Origin: Pseudomonas mediterranea CFBP 5447
GTDB lineage: Bacteria; Pseudomonadota; Gammaproteobacteria; Pseudomonadales; Pseudomonadaceae
Reading direction: 5' to 3'
DNA: 64,000 nucleotides
Assembly (NCBI RefSeq): GCF_000774145.1
Contig: NZ_KN322987.1
Coordinates: forward strand, 1,164,747 to 1,228,746
Shown: in pieces, positions 44,510 to 52,916 of the stretch
How the letters are laid out: every line of letters begins with the position of its first letter
How positions within the stretch are numbered: position 1 is the first letter of the stretch
Program-made: the position numbers and the translations under genes
Notes under the pieces: generated by a model
Databases searched by the model: none
Told to the model about the DNA's origin: nothing
The model's input: the letters and a program-made list of their open reading frames with translations, nothing else

Positions 44510-45391
44510 CTACAGTTTGTCACCTTGCATCCCCGAACCCAAGTCGGCACCTGTGGTGGGGTCGCTCTCGGGGTTGGACATCGTCCGCGCCTTCATGTCC
44601 ATCAGCAGGGCTTCGTCTTTTTTACTCAGCTGTACGCTGGCCAGGCCATCGCCGCCATCCACCGCCGGCGTGGGGTCTTCGACGAACTCCCAATCGTCGC
44701 CCTGGTTCCATGGGCCGCGTACAGCCGGCTCGCCCTGGGACATGTTGAAGTACACATTGGTGAACTCCGGCATGCCCGGCAATTTACCCTGAGGGAAATT
44801 GGGCTGGATGGAATGCAAGGCTTTTTCAAAAGACATCTGGTGAGCGATTTCCCGGGTCATCAGGAAACCCAGCGCCTCTTTTACGCCCGGATCGTCGGTA
44901 ACGTTCATCAGCCGTTCATAGACGATTTTCGCCCGGGCCTCGGCGGCGATGTTGGAGCGCATGTCCGCGGTCGGCTCGCCAATGGTGTCGATGTAGGCTG
45001 CAGTCCAGGGCACACCCGCCGAGTTGGTCAGGGGTGAACCGGCACCATACAAAAGGCTGGTGATATGGGAATCGTTGCCGGCACCGTTGATATCCCGGTA
45101 CAACTGCCCTTCCTTTTCCACGCCTTCGGCCATCTGGCCTTTGGCGCCCTTGTTCAGCATCACGATGATCGAACCGATGATCTCCAGGTGGCTGAGCTCT
45201 TCGGTGGCGATGTCCATGAGCAGATCCTTGCGACCGGGATCATCCTCGGCCAGCGCCTGGGTGAAATACCGGGATGCTGCCGCCAACTCCCCCTGGGCCC
45301 CGCCGAACTGTTCCAGCAGCAGGTTGGCAAGACCTGGATTCGGCTCTGCCACACGCACGGTGTATTGCAGTCGCTTGTTATGTAGAAACAT
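44510..45391 (-). CDS. Manganese (non-haem) catalase
   Basis: A 293-residue dimanganese catalase of the KatN family that destroys hydrogen peroxide. Ligands follow the usual pattern: E35 (GGAQGELAAA), E65 and H68 (TEELSHLEII), a glutamate in AEARAKIVYERL and a histidine in REIAHQMSFEKAL. GAGGAG precedes the ATG. In Salmonella and E. coli katN is linked to yciGFE; here KGG-repeat and DUF892 genes lie upstream in the same direction. Confidence 0.92.
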   Translation of the reverse strand: MFLHNKRLQYTVRVAEPNPGLANLLLEQFGGAQGELAAASRYFTQALAEDDPGRKDLLMDIATEELSHLEIIGSIIVMLNKGAKGQMAEGVEKEGQLYRDINGAGNDSHITSLLYGAGSPLTNSAGVPWTAAYIDTIGEPTADMRSNIAAEARAKIVYERLMNVTDDPGVKEALGFLMTREIAHQMSFEKALHSIQPNFPQGKLPGMPEFTNVYFNMSQGEPAVRGPWNQGDDWEFVEDPTPAVDGGDGLASVQLSKKDEALLMDMKARTMSNPESDPTTGADLGSGMQGDKL

Positions 45392-45634
45392 GATTATGAA
45401 CTCCTCGATCAGGGCACAACTTATGGGTCTGCCGATAAACGGCAGACTGACAAGAGTCTGAATATATAAAAGGAATTAAATTTACTTTTTATTCAATAAT
45501 GGAGACAGGCGGTAAATACGGTCCCTTTCCACCTTCAGTATTGAATAAAGGGCCAACTGCCCAAGACCTGTCTTCTTATATTTAACAGTACAGGCCCCCG
45601 GCTTGGCGCCAAGGGGCCTGCCTGTCATGGCGCA

Positions 45635-46012
45635 TTACGACTTACGGCCGCCGCCGTGGCTACTTTCGCCACCCTTCTTGCCGGCGTCCGAAGCTTTTTC
45701 CCGGTCGTTGGCGAAATTGCCACCCGATGCCTGGCCACCTTTACGGCCGGCTTCCGAAGCACGTTCGGGGTCGTTGGCAAAATTGCCACCAGAAGCTTGC
45801 CCGCCCTTGCGGCCAGCCTCTGCGGCGCGTTGAGGGTCATTGGCGAAATTGCCGCCGGAAGCCTGGCCGCCTTTGCGGCCGGCTTCCGAAGCGCGTTCAG
45901 GATTATTGGCAAAATTGCCCCCGGACGCTTGCCCGCCTTTTTTCCCGGCTTCCGATGCCTTCTCACGATCGTTAGCGAAATTGCCAGGGTTGTTATTGCC
46001 TGTATTAGCCAT
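45635..46012 (-). CDS. KGG-repeat stress protein (YciG/con-10 type)
   Basis: A 125-residue hydrophilic protein consisting of five near-identical 22-residue repeats (GNFANDPERASEAGRKGGQAS pattern), each with a KGG motif; the underlying DNA is a 66-bp tandem repeat. This family is induced by general stress and starvation. I chose the ATG at 46012 because GAGG lies about 9 bases upstream; a GTG nine bases further is too close. It lies upstream of the Mn catalase on the same strand, separated by 243 bases. Confidence 0.88.
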   Translation of the reverse strand: MANTGNNNPGNFANDREKASEAGKKGGQASGGNFANNPERASEAGRKGGQASGGNFANDPQRAAEAGRKGGQASGGNFANDPERASEAGRKGGQASGGNFANDREKASDAGKKGGESSHGGGRKS

Positions 46013-46443
46013 TTCATTCACCTCGTTAGTTACTGTTAGCGAACCTGTCGGCTCGTAGTATTCGGAGAACCCGGGGCCGATAAGGTTTGAACGAAGTTCG
46101 GCAGTCAGCGACGAACGGTCAGCACTTTCAAGTTCACTTTAAAAGTACAATCAACCCTATCGAACAAGCGGCAGCCGATAAATTCATTCAAATAAACGCA
46201 AAGCTATCGACGGACCTCATCTATAGCCCCGGCGCTCAATAAACAGTGCGTGTCTTTCCACGCCGTCCGCCAAAGGCCGGATGGCGCCGGCACCCCACTG
46301 CACCGGTCTCGCCACCCATGCCTCGCGCCGTTCCAGGAAGCCAAAACTCGCGGGCTGCCGGCGTTATCCTGCACCACCGCACTGTCCGGCTTGCGGCGTC
46401 CGGACACCCTGTCGCCGCTGTCCGGATAAAGATGTGCCGTTAA
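46013..46443. other. 431-base gene-free region between KGG and metallothionein genes
   Basis: The left part is AT-rich and should hold the KGG promoter. Near the right end TGTCCGG occurs at 46383, TCCGGACA at 46399-46406 and TGTCCGGA at 46419-46426; the last two form an 8-bp hairpin just after the metallothionein stop on the minus strand, possibly a terminator without a T tract. No credible gene seen. Confidence 0.45.
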
Positions 46444-46698
46444 TCAGGGGGAAATCGGGTCGCTGGCTGGAAAGGTTTCCTCCAGCGCGTCGTCCAGTTG
46501 CTTATTGGTCACGTCTCGCTCCTCGACCTTGCCGCTGCGCTCGCAATGGCAGTCTGGGGCCGGACAGGGTTCGCCGTTGGGATGCTGCTCCGCGCAGGCC
46601 TGGCTGCAATACGCCTCGCCGTCGTGGTTGAACATCCGCTGCGGATCCACCTCGCATTGGCAATCGGGGCAGCCGCATTTCATCTTCGACTCGCTCAT
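46444..46698 (-). CDS. Bacterial metallothionein with C-terminal EETFPASDP tail
   Basis: An 84-residue protein. Residues 1-55 are a Cys/His-rich metallothionein of the BmtA/SmtA type (MKCGCPDCQCEVDP, CSQACAEQHPNGEPCPAPDCHCE), expected to bind zinc, cadmium or copper ions. The last ~25 residues (NKQLDDALEETFPASDPISP) are a separate acidic motif also seen as short stand-alone proteins in pseudomonads. AGGAG precedes the ATG at 46698 by 7 bases. Ten bases downstream of the next gene, so same transcript. Confidence 0.88.
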   Translation of the reverse strand: MSESKMKCGCPDCQCEVDPQRMFNHDGEAYCSQACAEQHPNGEPCPAPDCHCERSGKVEERDVTNKQLDDALEETFPASDPISP

Positions 46699-46708
46699 GC
46701 TTTTTCTC

Positions 46709-46978
46709 CTAGGAGCCCACCAGCAACTGGACCTCCAGATTGGCTGCCGCGATACCGTGCTTGACCACATACACCTCGGCCTCCCAGCCTTTGGTCAGGT
46801 TGCGGTAGGACTGGATGCCAAGGGCCGTGCCGCTGCTCCACTCCATGACGTCACCGACGTCGATGTCGTTGGCAGAACGCAGTTCGAGCACGGTGTGGCC
46901 GTCCTCCTGCGCCACATACACACCCACCATTGCGCTCTGTCGGTTGATGGCGCGTACCTCACCACGGGTCTGATTCAT
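46709..46978 (-). CDS. Conserved 89-residue hypothetical protein
   Basis: A small beta-rich soluble protein (RGEVRAINRQSAMVGVYV, GHTVLELRSANDIDVGDVMEW). No family recognised. A strong GAGGAGGT site precedes the ATG. It lies between the DUF892 and metallothionein genes, all on the minus strand with short gaps, so it is part of the stress block. Confidence 0.8.
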   Translation of the reverse strand: MNQTRGEVRAINRQSAMVGVYVAQEDGHTVLELRSANDIDVGDVMEWSSGTALGIQSYRNLTKGWEAEVYVVKHGIAAANLEVQLLVGS

Positions 46979-47038
46979 ACACCTCCTCTATGCGCCGGGT
47001 TGACGGGCGGCCGACCCTGGGTCGACCGCCCTTCACGT

Positions 47039-47548
47039 TCAGCGCTTGGCCTCGGTATGGGGATTGTCGGAGCGCTCCAGGAACGCCTGGGTGATCTCCG
47101 GCAAGTGGTCGCGCAGCCAGTCGGCCATGGCGATCTCCTGTGGCAGGATCTGTTCGCAGGCCCGCTGGGTATCGACGTCGCCGGCCGCTTTCGCCGCCGC
47201 GATCAGCACCGTGTAGGAAGCGATTTCCAGGTTTTCGAACACGTAGCCACTCATCGCGCCCTTGACCACCTCATCGCTCATGGTCATGCCACCCACCGCC
47301 TGGCCGAAAGCCATGAGCTTGCCGGCCATGTCCTTGATCATCGACGTGCTGCCGCCCAGGCGCTGGATGCACTCCTCCACCAGCTTCTGTTGCCCGAGGG
47401 TTTCCTGCAGATGCTCTTCGATGCGGGCCTTGAGCACCGGGTAGTGCTTCAGCCGCTCGGCCTGGGCCTTGAGCATTTTTTCCGCTTGCTGCTCCATGGC
47501 ATGGGCGTCGTTGAGCCAATCCAGCAGGTTCTCTTTAGGCGTTGCCAT
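47039..47548 (-). CDS. DUF892 ferritin-like stress protein (YciE/YciF family)
   Basis: A 169-residue four-helix ferritin-like protein of the YciE/F family (LLDWLNDAHAMEQQAEKMLKAQAERL, KLVEECIQRLGGSTS). AAGGAG precedes the ATG at 47548. It is the first gene of the minus-strand block DUF892-hypothetical-metallothionein, followed by KGG and Mn catalase, the same partners as in the enterobacterial yciGFE-katN group. Probably controlled as general-stress genes; I did not find a clear promoter. Confidence 0.88.
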   Translation of the reverse strand: MATPKENLLDWLNDAHAMEQQAEKMLKAQAERLKHYPVLKARIEEHLQETLGQQKLVEECIQRLGGSTSMIKDMAGKLMAFGQAVGGMTMSDEVVKGAMSGYVFENLEIASYTVLIAAAKAAGDVDTQRACEQILPQEIAMADWLRDHLPEITQAFLERSDNPHTEAKR

Positions 47549-47716
47549 TTCCTTCTCCTTTTCCGTGGTCGAAACTGCATCGCAGCGCGACGGTTCTGAA
47601 ATACCGCACATAAAAGTGGATGTTCCAGGCAGAGGGAAAGTTTGAAGGAACCGCGATGCAGGGCGACGAAAGGCACGGGTGGCGGTTCGGCTTGCATTTG
47701 CGTTGCATGTTCTGCC

Positions 47717-47788
47717 CCTTCGCGAGCAGGCTCGCTCCCACAGGAGGTTACCGCAGTCCCCTGTGGGAGCGAGCCTGCTCGCGAAGGC
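47717..47788. repeat. REP pair
   Basis: Inverted REP copies with the tight 22-base spacer, between the DUF892 and LysR genes. Confidence 0.87.
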
Positions 47789-47834
47789 AATTTGTCAGCG
47801 ACATCAATGTAAGCTGACGCCCGAAGGTCCGGGC

Positions 47835-48737
47835 TCAGTGCATACCCAACCGAGCACCCAAATCCTGATCCTTGAGGGTATCGAACAGCGCCTGCGCCGC
47901 CGCCGAAAGTTCGTGTCCCGGTTTGGTCAGCACGCCGATGGCGCGTTCCACCACCGGATCGCCCAGGGTGATGCAACGGGCCCCCAGCTCATGCATCTGC
48001 CCGACGCACAGCGCCGGCACCGCGCTCACCCCCAGGCCGCTGGCGACCATCCGTCCGACCGTCGCCAACTGATGGCTTTCGAACTCTACCGGCAGCTTCA
48101 TGCCCCGGGCCTGGAGGTGTTCCTCCAGCATCACCCGCACGGTGGAGGGCCGTTGCAAGGTGATGAATGGCTGCTCCAGCAACGTCGGCCACTGGATTTC
48201 GTTGCGTTGGGCCAGCGGCGAATCCAGCGGCACCACCGCGACGAAACGATCCAGGTACAACGGTGTGAACGCCAGGGACGAACCCTGCAGCGGCTCGAAC
48301 GCAACGCCCAGTTCGACGTGACGGTCACGCACCATCTCCAACACCTGTTCGTTGATCACATCGTTGACCGTGACGTTGACATTCGGATAGCGGGCGCGGA
48401 AGGTCTTGAGGATCGGTGGCAGCAGGTTGCCGGCAAACGACGGCATCGCCGCCAGGGTCACGCGGCCGCGCTGCAAGGTGAAACGCTGGCGCATCTCATC
48501 TTCGGCGTTGTCCCAGTCGGCAATCAGCCGCCGGGCCAGAGGCAACAGGGATTCACCCTCGGGCGTCAGGGCCACGTTGCGGGTGTTGCGGCTGAACAGG
48601 CGCCCGCCCAGGCCCTCTTCCAGGGCCTTGATGGTCAGGCTCAGGGCCGACTGGGACAGGTGCAGTCGCTCACAGGCCACGGCGAAACTCAGGCTCTGGG
48701 CCACGGCGAGAAAGGCGCGAATCTGCTTCAGGGTCAT
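47835..48737 (-). CDS. LysR-family regulator of the adjacent CoA-transferase operon
   Basis: A 300-residue regulator with N-terminal HTH (MTLKQIRAFLAVAQSLSFAVACERLHLSQSALS) and effector domain. It is divergent from the 3-oxoacid CoA-transferase/thiolase operon, and an ATTGA-N6-TCAAT box lies between them, so it is the probable activator of that operon. Confidence 0.9.
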   Translation of the reverse strand: MTLKQIRAFLAVAQSLSFAVACERLHLSQSALSLTIKALEEGLGGRLFSRNTRNVALTPEGESLLPLARRLIADWDNAEDEMRQRFTLQRGRVTLAAMPSFAGNLLPPILKTFRARYPNVNVTVNDVINEQVLEMVRDRHVELGVAFEPLQGSSLAFTPLYLDRFVAVVPLDSPLAQRNEIQWPTLLEQPFITLQRPSTVRVMLEEHLQARGMKLPVEFESHQLATVGRMVASGLGVSAVPALCVGQMHELGARCITLGDPVVERAIGVLTKPGHELSAAAQALFDTLKDQDLGARLGMH

Positions 48738-48797
48738 GGTCGCTACGCTCCCAGCAGCAAGCGGTGAGGTTCAAGCCGCAAGAAGGTGGCGGCGATT

Positions 48798-48813
48798 ATT
48801 GAGATTTATCAAT
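48798..48813. promoter_or_regulatory. LysR-type box ATTGA-N6-TCAAT
   Basis: ATTGAGATTTATCAAT is a 5-6-5 palindrome containing a T-N11-A motif, located in the AT-rich divergent promoter region about 60 bases from the LysR start. Confidence 0.6.
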
Positions 48814-48903
48814 TAATCCAATCTAAAAATCAACTTAACAAATATATGACTTGGCGCAACACTGCATTCCATTGCGACCCCATCAAGAATAAAAGAGGTG
48901 TCT

Positions 48904-49602
48904 ATGGCAGGTTTCGACAAACGCGTGAGTTCCTATGAAGAAGCGCTGGCAGGCTTGAAGGACGGCATGACCGTCATCGCCGGTGGCTTCGGCCTGTGCG
49001 GCATTCCGGAAAACCTGATCGCCGAGATCAAGCGCAAGGGCATCCGCGACCTCACCGTCGTGTCCAACAACTGCGGCGTCGACGGCTTCGGCCTCGGCGT
49101 GCTCCTGGAAGACCGGCAGATCCGCAAGGTGATTGCCTCCTACGTGGGCGAGAACGCCCTCTTCGAGCAGCAATTGTTGAGCGGCGAAATCGAAGTCCAA
49201 CTCACCCCCCAAGGTACCCTCGCGGAAAAAATGCGTGCCGGCGGTGCTGGCATCCCCGCATTCTTCACCGCCACCGGCGTCGGTACTCCGGTGGCCGAAG
49301 GCAAGGAAGTGCGTGAATTCCATGGCCGCCAGTACCTGATGGAAGAATCCATCACCGGCGACTTCGCCATCGTCAAAGGCTGGAAAGCCGACCATTTCGG
49401 CAACGTGGTCTATCGCCACACCGCGCAGAACTTCAATCCACTGGCCGCCACGGCAGGCAAGATCACCGTGGTCGAAGTCGAAGAGATCGTCGAACCCGGC
49501 GAGCTGGACCCGACGCAGATCCATACCCCAGGCATCTACGTCGACCGGATCATCTGCGGCACGTTCGAAAAGCGCATCGAACAGCGCACCGTGCGCAAGT
49601 GA
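48904..49602 (+). CDS. scoA: 3-oxoacid CoA-transferase subunit A
   Basis: A 232-residue alpha subunit (SCOT/AtoD type) with the CoA-binding signature VIAGGFGLCGIPENLI near the N-terminus and GGAGIPAFFTATGVGT. Moves CoA from succinyl-CoA (or a similar donor) to acetoacetate. The ATG at 48904 has AGAGG upstream. First gene of a three-gene operon with subunit B (36 bases later) and thiolase. Confidence 0.93.
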   Translation: MAGFDKRVSSYEEALAGLKDGMTVIAGGFGLCGIPENLIAEIKRKGIRDLTVVSNNCGVDGFGLGVLLEDRQIRKVIASYVGENALFEQQLLSGEIEVQLTPQGTLAEKMRAGGAGIPAFFTATGVGTPVAEGKEVREFHGRQYLMEESITGDFAIVKGWKADHFGNVVYRHTAQNFNPLAATAGKITVVEVEEIVEPGELDPTQIHTPGIYVDRIICGTFEKRIEQRTVRK

Positions 49603-49638
49603 TCCCCTGCCCCTCGGCCCGAATGAAGGAATAACAAT

Positions 49639-50304
49639 ATGGCACTTTCCCGCGAACAAATGGCTCAACGCGTCGCCCGCGAAATGCAGGACGGCTACTA
49701 CGTGAACCTGGGCATCGGCATTCCCACCCTGGTCGCCAACTACATTCCCGAAGGCATGGAAGTCATGCTGCAATCGGAAAACGGCTTGCTCGGCATGGGC
49801 GCGTTCCCCACCGAGAACGAAGTCGACGCCGACATGATCAATGCCGGCAAGCAGACCGTCACCGCGCGCATCGGCGCATCGATTTTTTCTTCGGCCGAGT
49901 CGTTCGCCATGATCCGCGGCGGCCACATCGACCTGACCGTGCTCGGCGCGTTCGAGGTGGACGTCGAAGGCAACATTGCCTCGTGGATGATCCCCGGCAA
50001 GCTGGTCAAGGGCATGGGCGGTGCGATGGACCTGGTGGCCGGTGCCGAGAACATCATTGTCACCATGACCCATGCGTCCAAGGACGGCGAATCGAAACTG
50101 CTGCCCCGTTGCAGCCTGCCGCTGACCGGCGCCGGTTGCATCAAGCGCGTGCTGACCGACCTGGCCTACCTGGAAATCCAGGACGGCGCCTTCATCCTGA
50201 AAGAACGGGCTCCGGGTGTCAGCGTCGAGGAAATCGTCGCCAAGACCGCCGGCAAATTGATCGTGCCGGACCATGTGCCTGAAATGCAGTTCGCTGCCCA
50301 GTGA
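49639..50304 (+). CDS. scoB: 3-oxoacid CoA-transferase subunit B
   Basis: A 221-residue beta subunit carrying the catalytic glutamate in LQSENGLLGMG (about residue 51). Forms the active transferase with subunit A. Further motifs: GIGIPTLVANYIPEG and HVDLTVLGAFEVD-like HIDLTVLGAFEVD. Ends 11 bases before the thiolase start. Confidence 0.94.
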   Translation: MALSREQMAQRVAREMQDGYYVNLGIGIPTLVANYIPEGMEVMLQSENGLLGMGAFPTENEVDADMINAGKQTVTARIGASIFSSAESFAMIRGGHIDLTVLGAFEVDVEGNIASWMIPGKLVKGMGGAMDLVAGAENIIVTMTHASKDGESKLLPRCSLPLTGAGCIKRVLTDLAYLEIQDGAFILKERAPGVSVEEIVAKTAGKLIVPDHVPEMQFAAQ

Positions 50305-50315
50305 GGAGAGAGTCG

Positions 50316-51497
50316 ATGCAAGAAGTCGTGATTGTCGCCGCCACCCGTACCGCCATCGGCAGCTTCCAGGGTTCGCTGGCTTCCATTGCTGCACCGGAAC
50401 TCGGCGCAGCAGTGATCCGCCGCCTGCTGGAGCAGACCGGGATTTCCGGCGAGCAGGTCGATGAAGTGATCCTTGGCCAGGTACTGACCGCAGGCTCCGG
50501 GCAGAACCCGGCGCGCCAGGCGTCGATCCTGGCCGGGCTGCCCCATGCCGTGCCGGCGATGACCCTGAACAAGGTCTGCGGCTCCGGCCTCAAGGCGCTG
50601 CACCTCGGTGCCCAGGCGATCCGCTGCGGGGATGCCGACGTCATCATCGCCGGCGGCATGGAGAACATGAGCCTGGCCCCCTACGTGCTGCCCGCCGCCC
50701 GCACAGGCCTGCGCATGGGCCACGCGCAGATGATCGACAGCATGATCACCGATGGCTTGTGGGATGCGTTCAACGATTACCACATGGGTATCACTGCCGA
50801 AAACCTGGTGGACAAGTACGGCATCAGTCGCGAAGAACAGGATGCCTTCGCCGCCGCGTCCCAGCAGAAGGCCGTGGCCGCGATTGAAGCTGGCCGTTTC
50901 GCCGATGAGATCACGCCGATCCAGATCCCCCAGCGCAAGGGCGATCCGCTGACTTTTGCCACCGACGAACAACCACGGGCCGGCACCACTGCCGAATCCC
51001 TGGGCAAACTCAAGCCCGCCTTCAAGAAGGACGGCAGCGTCACCGCCGGCAACGCTTCGTCGCTCAACGACGGTGCGGCGGCGGTGCTGCTGATGAGCGC
51101 TGAAAAGGCCAAGGCCCTGGGCTTGCCTGTGCTGGCAAAAATCAGTGCCTACGCCAACGCCGGCGTCGATCCGGCCATCATGGGCATCGGTCCGGTCTCG
51201 GCCACCCGCCGCTGCCTGGACAAGGCCGGCTGGTCCCTGGAGCAACTGGACCTGATCGAAGCCAACGAAGCCTTTGCCGCCCAGTCGCTGGCGGTGGCCA
51301 GGGAGCTGAAGTGGGACATGGACAAGGTCAACGTCAATGGCGGCGCCATTGCCCTGGGCCATCCAATCGGCGCGTCGGGCTGCCGGGTACTGGTGTCGTT
51401 GCTGCATGAGATGATCAAGCGCGATGCCAGGAAAGGCCTTGCAACACTGTGCATCGGCGGCGGCCAGGGCGTGGCCCTGGCCCTGGAACGGCCGTAA
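50316..51497 (+). CDS. atoB: Acetyl-CoA acetyltransferase (thiolase)
   Basis: A 393-residue thiolase that splits acetoacetyl-CoA into two acetyl-CoA. The nucleophilic cysteine is in NKVCGSGLKA (about residue 88); the other active residues are in GHPIGASGCR and CIGGGQG. With the CoA-transferase it completes ketone-body (acetoacetate) breakdown. GAGGAGAG precedes the ATG. A strong terminator follows 64 bases after the stop. Confidence 0.94.
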   Translation: MQEVVIVAATRTAIGSFQGSLASIAAPELGAAVIRRLLEQTGISGEQVDEVILGQVLTAGSGQNPARQASILAGLPHAVPAMTLNKVCGSGLKALHLGAQAIRCGDADVIIAGGMENMSLAPYVLPAARTGLRMGHAQMIDSMITDGLWDAFNDYHMGITAENLVDKYGISREEQDAFAAASQQKAVAAIEAGRFADEITPIQIPQRKGDPLTFATDEQPRAGTTAESLGKLKPAFKKDGSVTAGNASSLNDGAAAVLLMSAEKAKALGLPVLAKISAYANAGVDPAIMGIGPVSATRRCLDKAGWSLEQLDLIEANEAFAAQSLAVARELKWDMDKVNVNGGAIALGHPIGASGCRVLVSLLHEMIKRDARKGLATLCIGGGQGVALALERP

Positions 51498-51869
51498 TCG
51501 GCAACGGGCTCAACGGCGGCTGAGCGGACCCACGACTATCCGCACAGCCACCGGCAACACCACCGGCGCAACCTCGGTTGCGCCGGTTTTTTTTGCCTGC
51601 TGACTGTCGGGGTGGTGTTGGCTGTGAGGACGCTATCGCGAGCAGGCTCGCTCCCACAGGGGATCGGCGCCGGCCACAGAATGGGTGCTCACTGAAGACC
51701 CATTGTGGGAGCGAGCCTGCTCGCGATAGCGGTGGATCAGCAAAGATGATGTTGAATCCAATGGCGCTATCGCGGGCAAGCCTTGCTCCCACGATGTTCA
51801 GCGGTGAATGGACTGTTGTGACCACGCAGCTTTTTGGTGGGAGCAAAGCTTGCTCGCGACAGCGGCCGA
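51498..51869. other. 372-base intergenic region: terminator and REP array
   Basis: Contains the operon terminator and a run of four REP halves in alternating orientation. No gene. Confidence 0.75.
51562..51594 (+). terminator. Terminator of the CoA-transferase/thiolase operon
   Basis: ACCGGCGCAACC (51562-51573) pairs with GGTTGCGCCGGT (51576-51587), followed by an eight-base T run. Confidence 0.93.
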
Positions 51870-51870
51870 T
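51631..51870. repeat. REP array (four alternating halves)
   Basis: REP cores at about 51631-51660, 51703-51733, 51763-51792 and 51837-51866. The third and fourth are the variants CGGGCAAGCCTTGCTCCCAC and GGGAGCAAAGCTTGCTCGCGA. The last runs up to the stop codon of the FadR-type gene. Confidence 0.87.
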
Positions 51871-52580
51871 CAGCTCCCCGCGCCAAACCGGTCACGGCTA
51901 TTGGTCAAATGCAGCCACATCGCGGCACGGGCGGCGTCGGGGTCCTGGCGTTTGATGGCGTTGAAGATGGCCTCGTGTTCGAGGTTGGCCAACTGCGCCA
52001 GTTTCCCCAGGTCAACCTGACCCCGCTCGGCCACGTTCACCCGGGTCCTGGGGATCATCGCGCTACCCAGGTGCTGCATGACTTCGACAAAACAGGTGTT
52101 GGCCGTGGCCTCGGCGATGAGCAGGTGAAAACGCCGGTCGGCCTCGACGCAACTGTCGTTGTTGCTGAGCAACCGCTGGTAGTCATCCAGGGCCTCGCGC
52201 ATCTGCTGCAAGTGCTGTTCGCTGCGGCGCTGGGCCGCCAGGGCCGCCGCCTGGGTTTCCAGGCCCAGGCGCAGCTCCAGGATGCCGCGCACCCCTGCCG
52301 CGGTGTCGACATTGAGGCGCAACCCCGGCTCGCCGGTCTGCTCCAGCACGAAGGTGCCGATGCCATGGCGCGTCTCCACCAGCCCTGAAGCCTGCAACTT
52401 GGAAATCGCCTCGCGTACCACCGTACGGCTGACACCATGCTCCAGCACGATAGCGCCCTCGGAAGGCAGCTTCTGTCCCGGTTTCAACTGCCCCAGCAGG
52501 ATGCTCTGGCTGAGCTTCGCCACCAGATCATGGGCCAGATTGTGGGTACGTTTGCGCTGGGGCGCGTCGGTGTCTTGCAT
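51870..52580 (-). CDS. FadR-subfamily GntR regulator (FCD domain)
   Basis: A 236-residue regulator: winged HTH (PSEGAIVLEHGVSRTVVREAISKLQASGLVE) and an all-helical FCD effector domain with metal-binding histidines (DRRFHLLIAEA, LEHEAIFNAIKRQD, HLTNSRDR). It is divergent from gudP-gudD, and a TNGTNNNACNA box lies between them, so it probably represses the glucarate genes. Confidence 0.9.
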   Translation of the reverse strand: MQDTDAPQRKRTHNLAHDLVAKLSQSILLGQLKPGQKLPSEGAIVLEHGVSRTVVREAISKLQASGLVETRHGIGTFVLEQTGEPGLRLNVDTAAGVRGILELRLGLETQAAALAAQRRSEQHLQQMREALDDYQRLLSNNDSCVEADRRFHLLIAEATANTCFVEVMQHLGSAMIPRTRVNVAERGQVDLGKLAQLANLEHEAIFNAIKRQDPDAARAAMWLHLTNSRDRFGAGS

Positions 52581-52916
52581 CGCCAGGGTTCCTCGAATAC
52601 AGGCTGACTGATCCTACCACCCACGGGCTTGAGCGTGTGCACCATGACGGGATCAACTTGTATGACAACACAACAAATATCAAGATTTCTTGGCTATCCA
52701 TTCAACTGACAGGCTTTCTTCATGGCCACCAGCTACATGGCAGAAATAACTCACAGCATCCACATAAACCAATAAATACGGCATAAGCAGCAATACTATC
52801 CTCTCCAAACATCATGAAAAACAACTTGTCATCGAAAAAAATCAAGTTGTATGATGTCTATCAACATCGACACCTGCTCGATGCCCCGCATAAAAACAAT
52901 GAGTGGGAGAAAACCA
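52581..52916. other. 336-base divergent promoter region of the glucarate locus
   Basis: AT-rich; holds the FadR-type box at 52658-52668 and two related half-sites (CAACTTGTCATC at 52822-52833, AAGTTGTATGATG at 52844-52856). No gene seen before the gudP start. Confidence 0.6.
52658..52668. promoter_or_regulatory. FadR-type operator TTGTATGACAA
   Basis: TTGT-ATG-ACAA matches the FadR-subfamily consensus TNGT-NNN-ACNA exactly and lies 78 bases upstream of the regulator start. Confidence 0.6.

Noticed and set aside
45635..46012. Tandem repeat as possible CRISPR or satellite
   Set aside because: The 66-bp units are in frame and encode the KGG protein, with no spacer structure.
46204..46407. 67-codon minus-strand frame in the KGG/metallothionein gap
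   Set aside because: No ribosome site, odd composition and it includes the inverted TGTCCGG repeats; more likely non-coding.
51631..51870. Alternating repeats resembling a CRISPR array
   Set aside because: The repeats are REP palindromes in alternating orientation with irregular spacers; there are no cas genes and no regular spacer length.
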